From assembly GCA_963725085.1 (NCBI GenBank), contig CAVRXM010000005.1:1-64000 (forward strand): 64,000 bases of DNA, read 5' to 3'. This stretch comes from VRUE01 sp963725085. GTDB taxonomy: Bacteria > Actinomycetota > Thermoleophilia > Solirubrobacterales > 70-9. Position numbers and translations under genes: made by a program. Shown piece by piece: positions 58,586 to 64,000 of this stretch. The notes below the pieces were generated by a model. The model was not told the origin of the DNA, ran no database searches, and was given only the letters and a program-made list of their open reading frames with translations. Numbering within the stretch: the first letter of the stretch is position 1; each line of letters starts with the position of its first letter.

Positions 58586-59103
58586 TGGAGGCGGCAACTG
58601 TTCGGCGGGCACCGGCGAGGGTCGCCGCCCCGCGCTCGAAGGCCGCTCCGGCCAAACGGGCCCCGGCGAAACGCGCCCCCGCGCGCAGGCAACCGGCGCC
58701 GGCGCGGCGGCCGGGCGGCCAGCTGATCCCGATCGCGGTGAGCACCGCGTCCGCCGTCGGCCGCCTCCCGGACTCCGGCCTCGTCGTGCGGATGACCCGC
58801 GGCCGTGCCTGGATCGGCGTCCTCGGCGTCCTCCTCGCCGGGATCGTCGCCCTCAACGTGATCACCCTCAGCTTCGCGGCCTCGGCAGGCCACGTCGACC
58901 AGAACATCCAGGCCCTCGACCGCGAGAACTCGATCCTCCGCAGCCGCGATGCTCAGCGCTCAGGGACCGAGCGCGTCCGCAGCGAAGCCGCGGCGCTCGG
59001 CCTCAGCGCCTCCACCGCCGAGGACCCGGGCTACGTCGAGGCCCGCCCCGGCGACGTCAGCGTCGCCGCCCAACGCCTTGCCGCCGCGGGAACCGGCTAC
59101 TAG
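58585..59103 (+). CDS. ftsL: FtsL-like division protein
   Basis: A 172-residue protein with a long basic Ala/Lys/Arg/Pro cytosolic part (about 1-65), one span (about 76-98, WIGVLGVLLAGIVALNVITLSFAAS) and a short coiled coil (HVDQNIQALDRENSILRSRDAQ). Size, topology and place between rsmH and ftsI mark it as FtsL, although sequence conservation is always low. It overlaps the rsmH stop by one base. Confidence 0.8.
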   Translation: MEAATVRRAPARVAAPRSKAAPAKRAPAKRAPARRQPAPARRPGGQLIPIAVSTASAVGRLPDSGLVVRMTRGRAWIGVLGVLLAGIVALNVITLSFAASAGHVDQNIQALDRENSILRSRDAQRSGTERVRSEAAALGLSASTAEDPGYVEARPGDVSVAAQRLAAAGTGY

Positions 59104-59110
59104 GCGCGAG

Positions 59111-60764
59111 ATGCGGACGATCGAGCGCAGGATCGGGCTCCTCTTCGCGGGGTTCCTTCTCTGCTTCCTGGTCGTGATCGGGCGCGCCGCCTGGCTGCAG
59201 GGCGTCCAGGGCGCCCAGCTCGCATCCGAAGCCGCCTATCAGCAGACCGAAGTCGTCCCGGTCCCCGGGCTGCGCGGCAGCCTTCTCGATCGCTACGGCA
59301 ACCCACTCGCCGTCTCCGAGGACGCGGCGACGATCTACGCTACCCCCTACCAGGTGAAGAACCCGGTGAAGACGGCGACCGAGCTGGCGCGGATCCTGAA
59401 GCTGGACAGGGACAAGGTCCTCGAAAGCCTGACCGAAGAATCCGGCTTCGCCTATGTCGACAAGGAGGTCGACCTGCCGACCGCGGCGCGTGTCGAACGG
59501 CTCGAACTGGCGGGGATCGGGCAGCTGCCGGCGAGCAAGCGCAGCTACCCGCAGGGGGAAATGGCGGGCCAGACGATCGGCTCGGTCGGGACCGAAGGCG
59601 AGGGCCTGATCGGGCTTGAGCTGGGCGAGGAAGACGCGCTGCGCGGCAGCGATGGAGAACGGCGGGTGGTCAAGGACGCGCTCGGCGAAGCGATCCGGCT
59701 CGACACGGTCAACGAAGCGGAGGACGGCGCGAACGTGAAGACGACGCTCGACCCGGCGATCGAGAAGGCGACCGAAGAAGCGCTGGGCGAAGTCGGCGAA
59801 ATGTGGTCGCCGAAGGGCGCAACCGCGATCGTGATGAACCCCCGCAACTCCCAGGTGCTGGCAATGGCCAACTGGCCGCCGGTCGACCCGACCGACCTCG
59901 CCGAAGCCGACCCGGAATACCTGCTGAACCGCGCGACCGGGTTCACCTACGAGCCGGGCTCGACGTTCAAGGCGTTCACCGTCTCTGCCGCGCTCGAAGA
60001 AGGGATCGTGACGCCGACCACCACCTTCACGCTGCCACCGGCCCTGCAGGTCGCCGATCGCACAATCGAAGACGCCGAGGAACGCGGGACGGTGACCCTC
60101 TCGGTCGCCGAAATCCTCTCCCACTCCTCGAACGTCGGCGCGGTGACGATCGGCCTCGACGTCGGCGCCGAAAAATTCAGCCGCTGGATCAACCGGTTCG
60201 GGTTCGGGCGGCCGACCGGGATCGAGTTCCCGGGCGAGGAGCAGGGGCTCGTGCCGGCGCTCGACGAATACTCCGGCTCGACGATGGGCAACCTGCCGAT
60301 GGGCCAGGGGCTCTCGGTGACGCCGATCCAGATGCTCGCGGGCTACGCGGCAATCGCCAACGGCGGCATCCTCAAACGGCCGCAGCTGATCGAGGACGTC
60401 GGCGGCGAACCGGTCAACGAGCCGAAGCGGGCGCCGGGTGATCTCCGCCGGCGTCGCCGCGGAGGTCCGGGAAATGCTCGAGGGCGTGCTGGCGCCGGGC
60501 GGCACCGCCTCCGAGGTGAGCGTCCCCGGCTACGTTCTCGCCGGCAAGACGGGAACCGCCCAGGTCGCCGAAAACGGCACCTACTCGAAGACCAAGTACG
60601 TGGCCTCGTTCATCGGCTTCGCCCCGGCCCAGGACCCCCAGCTCCTGGTCGCCGTGATCGTCGACGAGCCGCAGGGCGAAATCTACGGCGGCTCGGTTGC
60701 CGCCCCGGCCTTCGGCAAGATCGCCGAATTCGCGCTCCCCTACCTCGGGGTCCCGCCGGAATAG
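59111..60764 (+). CDS. ftsI: Division-specific penicillin-binding protein (FtsI), one frameshift
   Basis: About 550 residues. It has an N-terminal span (LLFAGFLLCFLVVIGRAAWL), a pedestal (GLRGSLLDRYGNPLAVSEDA) and a transpeptidase domain with all three motifs: S-x-x-K in EPGSTFKAFT, S-x-N in SHSSNVG and K-T-G in LAGKTGTAQ. An extra G in the GGG at 60436-60438 breaks the frame between the S-x-N and K-T-G motifs. Since septal transpeptidase is essential, this must be a sequence error. It crosslinks septal peptidoglycan with FtsW. Confidence 0.9.
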
Positions 60765-60797
60765 CGACGCCCGTGGCCGAGCCTAGAATCGGCCCCG

Positions 60798-62225
60798 TTG
60801 GAACTCGGTGAGCTGATCAGAGGGCTCGATGGCGCCCGCATCGCCGGTGACCCCGGCGTCGAGGTCGGCGGGCTCGCCTACGACAGCCGCCGGGTCGGCC
60901 CCGGGACTCTCTTCTTCTGCGTCGTCGGCGAGAGATCGGACGGACACGAGTTCGCGGCGGCTGCGGTCGAGGGCGGGGCTTCGGCCCTGGTCGTCGAGCA
61001 CGAGCTCGAGCTGGCCGTCTCGCAGGTGGTCGTCGACGACGCGCGGGCCGCGATGGCCCCGGTCGCGGCCCGGTTCCAGGGCGACCCGACCGCCGAGCTG
61101 CGGGTCGCGGGGGTGACCGGGACCAACGGCAAGACGACGACCGCGTTCCTGATCCGCGAGGTGCTCGAGTCTGCCGGGATCCGGTGCGGCCTCCTCGGCA
61201 CCGTCAAGCAGATCGTCGGCGGCGTGGCGGAGGAGGTCGAGCGGACGACGCCGGAGGCGATCGACCTCCAGGCAACGTTCCGGCGGATGCTCGAGGGCGG
61301 CGACCGGGCCTGCGCGATGGAGGTCTCCTCGCACGCGCTCGTCCTCCACCGCAGCGACGCGATCCACTACGAGGTCGCGCTCTTCACCAACCTGACCCAG
61401 GACCACCTCGACTTCCACGCCGACATGGAGGACTACTTCGCCGCCAAGCGGCTGCTGTTCGAGATGGGCCCCGCGCACGCGATCGTCAACGTCGACGACC
61501 CCTACGGACGCCGCCTCGCCGAGGACTTCGAGGCGCTGACCTTCTCCGCCGACGGCCGCGAGGCGGACTTCTCCGCCCGCGAGACCGCGTTCGACGCGAA
61601 CGGCGCCAGGTTCACCGTCGGCGGAGTCGAGGTCCGCACCCGGCTTCCAGGCCACTTCAACATCGCCAACGCGCTGGGGGCGTTCGCGGCGGCGAGCGCG
61701 ATGGGGCTCGAGGGGCCGGCGATCGCCGAGGCCCTGGCGGCGGCGAGCGCGCCGCCGGGTCGGTTCGAGCCGATCGACGAGGGACAGCCGTTCGCGGTCC
61801 TGGTCGACTATGCGCACACGCCCGACTCGCTCGAGAACGTGCTGGCGGCGGCGCGGCGGCTGACCAGCGGCAGGGTGATATCGGTGTTCGGGGCCGGCGG
61901 CGACCGCGACCGCGACAAGCGGCCGCGGATGGGGCGCGCGGCCGCGGGCAACTCGGATCTGACGATCGTCACCTCCGACAATCCCCGCTCGGAGCGGCCG
62001 GAGGCGATCGTCGAGGAGATCCTGGCCGGGATCGAGGACCGCGACGGGGTCGAGGCCGAGGTCGACAGGCGGGCAGCGATCGGCCTGGCGCTCTCCCGGG
62101 CGGAGGCGGGGGACACCGTGGTCGTCGCCGGCAAGGGCCACGAGCAGGGGCAGGAATTCGAGGGAGGGCGCAAGATCCCCTTCGACGACCGCGAGGTCGC
62201 CCGCGAGGAGCTGCGGAGACTGTGA
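60798..62225 (+). CDS. murE: UDP-MurNAc-tripeptide synthetase
   Basis: A 475-residue Mur ligase. It has the ATP-binding loop GVTGTNGKTTTAFLI, EVSSHALVLHRSD, the carbamoyl-lysine region and the third-residue selector DNPRSE (DNPR), which indicates meso-diaminopimelate rather than lysine. TTG start at 60798, 33 bases after ftsI. It adds meso-DAP to UDP-MurNAc-Ala-Glu in the cytosol. Confidence 0.95.
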   Translation: MELGELIRGLDGARIAGDPGVEVGGLAYDSRRVGPGTLFFCVVGERSDGHEFAAAAVEGGASALVVEHELELAVSQVVVDDARAAMAPVAARFQGDPTAELRVAGVTGTNGKTTTAFLIREVLESAGIRCGLLGTVKQIVGGVAEEVERTTPEAIDLQATFRRMLEGGDRACAMEVSSHALVLHRSDAIHYEVALFTNLTQDHLDFHADMEDYFAAKRLLFEMGPAHAIVNVDDPYGRRLAEDFEALTFSADGREADFSARETAFDANGARFTVGGVEVRTRLPGHFNIANALGAFAAASAMGLEGPAIAEALAAASAPPGRFEPIDEGQPFAVLVDYAHTPDSLENVLAAARRLTSGRVISVFGAGGDRDRDKRPRMGRAAAGNSDLTIVTSDNPRSERPEAIVEEILAGIEDRDGVEAEVDRRAAIGLALSRAEAGDTVVVAGKGHEQGQEFEGGRKIPFDDREVAREELRRL

Positions 62226-63568
62226 ACCTCGCCCCGGATGAGATCGCCGCTGCGATCGGCGCCGAGATCGTCACCGGCGGGCCGGCCGGCTCGCCGCGCC
62301 GGGCGGTGATCGACTCCAAGCAGGCGGGGGAGGGGGATCTTTTCTTCGGCCTGCGCGGAGAGAACGCCGACGGCGGCGAGTTCGCTGGCGCCGCGCTCGC
62401 GGCCGGCGCCTGGGGCGCGGTCGTCGGGCCGGGCCGGGCCGAGGGGCTCGGCGGCGGCTGGGTGCTGACGGTCGAGGACCCGCTCTCGGCCCTGCAGACG
62501 CTCGCGACGGCCTGGCGGCGGGCGCTGGGGGCGCGGGTCGTCGGGATCACCGGCTCGGTCGGAAAGACGTCGGTCAAGGACATCGCCCGGGCGCTGCTGC
62601 CGGGTGCCGTTCACGCCAACCGCGAGAACCTCAACACCGAGATCGGGCTGCCGCTGACCGTGCTCGAGGCGCCCGCGGGGACCAGGTATCTGGTGCTCGA
62701 GATGGCGATGCGGGGCCACGGCCAGATCGCCGAGCTGGCGGCGATCGCCCACCCTGAGGTGGGTGTGATCACCAACGTCGGCCCGGTCCACATCGAGCTG
62801 CTCGGCTCGGTCGCGGCGGTCGCCGCGGCGAAGGCGGAGCTGCTGGCGGCGCTGCCGAGCGACGGCGTCGCGGTGGTCCCGGTCGACGGTGGCGAGCTCG
62901 AGCCCCATCTGGCGGGCGCCCCGAGCCTGCTCCGGTTCGGCCCGGGCGGCGACGTCGAGGCGGTCGAGAGCCGGGTCGAGGACGAGGTGACCGAAGCGCT
63001 GATCGCGACCCCGGCCGGGCGCGAGACGTTCCACTTCCCGTTCGCCGAGCGCCACAACCTGACCAACGCCCTGGCCGCGATCGCGGTCGGCGTCGCGCTC
63101 GAGGTGCCGCTCGGGGAGATGGCCGACGGCACTGCGAGCATAGGCTTCTCCAGCTTCCGTGGCGAGCGCCTCGAGCTGGGCGACGGGATCGTCCTGGTGA
63201 ACGACTGCTACAACGCCAATCCCCTGTCGATGCGAGCGGCGCTCGACCATCTAGCGACCTTCGACGGCGGCCGGCGGATCGCGGTGCTGGGCGAGATGGG
63301 CGAGCTTGGCGAGGAGGGCGCCGTGCACCACCGTGAGATCGGCTTCCACGCCCGTTCCCACGGGATCGACGCCCTGATCGGCGTCGGCGAGCCCGCCCGC
63401 GAGTACGACCCCGACGAGCTCGTCGCCGACCCCGAGGAGGCGGCCGAGCTGCTCGCCGCGCAGCTCGGGCCCGGCGACACCGTGCTCGTCAAGGGCTCCC
63501 GCTCGGCCGGCCTCGAGGCCGTCGCCGAGACGCTGCAAAGACTGATCGGGGAGAGCGATGCCGGCTGA
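62222..63568 (+). CDS. murF: UDP-MurNAc-tripeptide:D-Ala-D-Ala ligase
   Basis: A 448-residue Mur ligase with DSKQAGEGDLFFGLRGENADGGEFA, the ATP loop GITGSVGKTSVKDI, MRGHGQIAELAAIAHPEVGVITNVGPVH, and NDCYNANPLSMRAAL with the nucleotide Asn. GTG start overlapping murE by 4 bases. It completes the cytosolic pentapeptide precursor. Confidence 0.95.
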   Translation: MNLAPDEIAAAIGAEIVTGGPAGSPRRAVIDSKQAGEGDLFFGLRGENADGGEFAGAALAAGAWGAVVGPGRAEGLGGGWVLTVEDPLSALQTLATAWRRALGARVVGITGSVGKTSVKDIARALLPGAVHANRENLNTEIGLPLTVLEAPAGTRYLVLEMAMRGHGQIAELAAIAHPEVGVITNVGPVHIELLGSVAAVAAAKAELLAALPSDGVAVVPVDGGELEPHLAGAPSLLRFGPGGDVEAVESRVEDEVTEALIATPAGRETFHFPFAERHNLTNALAAIAVGVALEVPLGEMADGTASIGFSSFRGERLELGDGIVLVNDCYNANPLSMRAALDHLATFDGGRRIAVLGEMGELGEEGAVHHREIGFHARSHGIDALIGVGEPAREYDPDELVADPEEAAELLAAQLGPGDTVLVKGSRSAGLEAVAETLQRLIGESDAG

Positions 63569-63609
63569 GAAAGGCGCCCCCGGCGCAGCAGAGGAGGCGG
63601 CGCTTAATC

Positions 63610-64000
63610 ATGGGTGAGGTCCTGATCGCCGGCATGGCGGCGATGCTGATCTGCATCTTCCTCGGCCCGAAATTCATCGAGTACCTGCGGGTCAAGGAGT
63701 TCGGGCAGCACATCCGCGAGGACGGGCCGCAGGAGCACCACACCAAGGCCGGGACGCCGACGATGGGGGGCCTGATCGTCTTCGCCTCGATCTGCGTCCC
63801 CTACCTCGTCCTCTCCGACCGCGACGCGCAGAGCATGGCCGTGTTCGGCGTCGCCCTCGGCTGCGCCGGCCTCGGGTTCGCCGACGACTTCATCAAGATC
63901 GTCAAACGGCGCTCGCTCGGGCTCTCGGCCCGCTACAAGCTCCTCGTCCAGGTCTTTCTCGCCCTCGGGCTCTGGTGGGTCGCCCGCCACGAGGTCGGGC
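63610..64000 (+). CDS. mraY: Phospho-MurNAc-pentapeptide transferase (5' part)
   Basis: The window ends after about 130 codons. Visible parts are the first span, KFIEYLRVKEFGQHIREDGPQEHHTKAGTPTMGGLI, which is the MraY signature, and FADDFIKIVKRRSLGLSARYKLL with the catalytic Asp pair. It transfers phospho-MurNAc-pentapeptide to undecaprenyl phosphate to make lipid I. AGAGGAGG lies before the ATG. It continues beyond the window. Confidence 0.95.
   Translation, partial: MGEVLIAGMAAMLICIFLGPKFIEYLRVKEFGQHIREDGPQEHHTKAGTPTMGGLIVFASICVPYLVLSDRDAQSMAVFGVALGCAGLGFADDFIKIVKRRSLGLSARYKLLVQVFLALGLWWVARHEVG

Noticed and set aside
1..64000. CRISPR arrays, IS transposases, integrases, rRNA genes
   Set aside because: No regularly spaced repeat array, no transposase or recombinase sequence and no rRNA segment were recognised on either strand.

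Overview
The window is high-GC DNA with GC-ending codons and frequent GTG/TTG starts. Gene content points to an actinobacterium, most likely class Thermoleophilia (Solirubrobacterales-like). The clues are DUF6325 proteins, SHOCT mini-proteins, DUF7144 and GAP-family membrane proteins, a meso-diaminopimelate-type MurE, and a dcw cluster opened by mraZ. The taxonomic call is inference; no rRNA or complete tRNA gene is present.

Region 1 (about 1-20,200) looks like an accessory stress/envelope island. It holds a zinc alcohol dehydrogenase, small membrane proteins, two GAP-family proteins, a DUF1269 protein, an arylsulfatase, DUF2252 and DUF202 proteins, glutamate decarboxylase, a formylglycine-generating enzyme, DUF7144 and a LuxR-type regulator. 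A two-gene module, DUF6325 followed by a short basic/SHOCT protein, occurs three times. The island carries tRNA 3'-end-like fragments and short direct repeats near both ends. A shared dyad (TCAYC-N7-GGTGA) sits in front of at least four transcription units.

Region 2 (20,300-33,060) holds secreted proteins (IPT/TIG-like, RTX-like, trypsin-like), VOC and ABM-type small enzymes, a hydroxyacid dehydrogenase, a MarR regulator divergent from a 14-TM exporter, and a DGPF/YciI protein with its ECF42-like sigma factor.

Region 3 (33,165-39,472) is the most striking. A cobalamin riboswitch leads a tightly overlapping operon of two DUF4430 (transcobalamin beta-domain-like) exported proteins, an EcfT permease, a fused double EcfA ATPase, and an ECF S component fused to an external alpha/alpha-toroid with a wall-spanning linker. 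The operon reads as a bacterial transcobalamin-like cobalamin-capture importer split across several proteins.

Region 4 (39,488-56,870) carries central metabolism genes (GlpD, Fsa-type transaldolase, PfkB kinase), a Rho-like protein that has lost its P-loop, a PHP phosphatase, a type IV pilin and a response regulator with a sensor-less histidine kinase. A minimal Tad set (CpaB-CpaF-TadB-TadC) follows, then an electron-transfer cluster (3Fe-4S ferredoxin, lipoprotein, small membrane proteins, b-type cytochrome) divergent from ApbE. Region 5 (56,997-64,000) is the division/wall cluster mraZ-rsmH-ftsL-ftsI-murE-murF-mraY, with MraZ boxes in front and mraY cut by the window end.

Many genes, including essential ftsI, carry single-base indels, several in runs of G or C. 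This looks more like sequencing error than gene decay, so broken genes are annotated here as spans with the indel sites stated.
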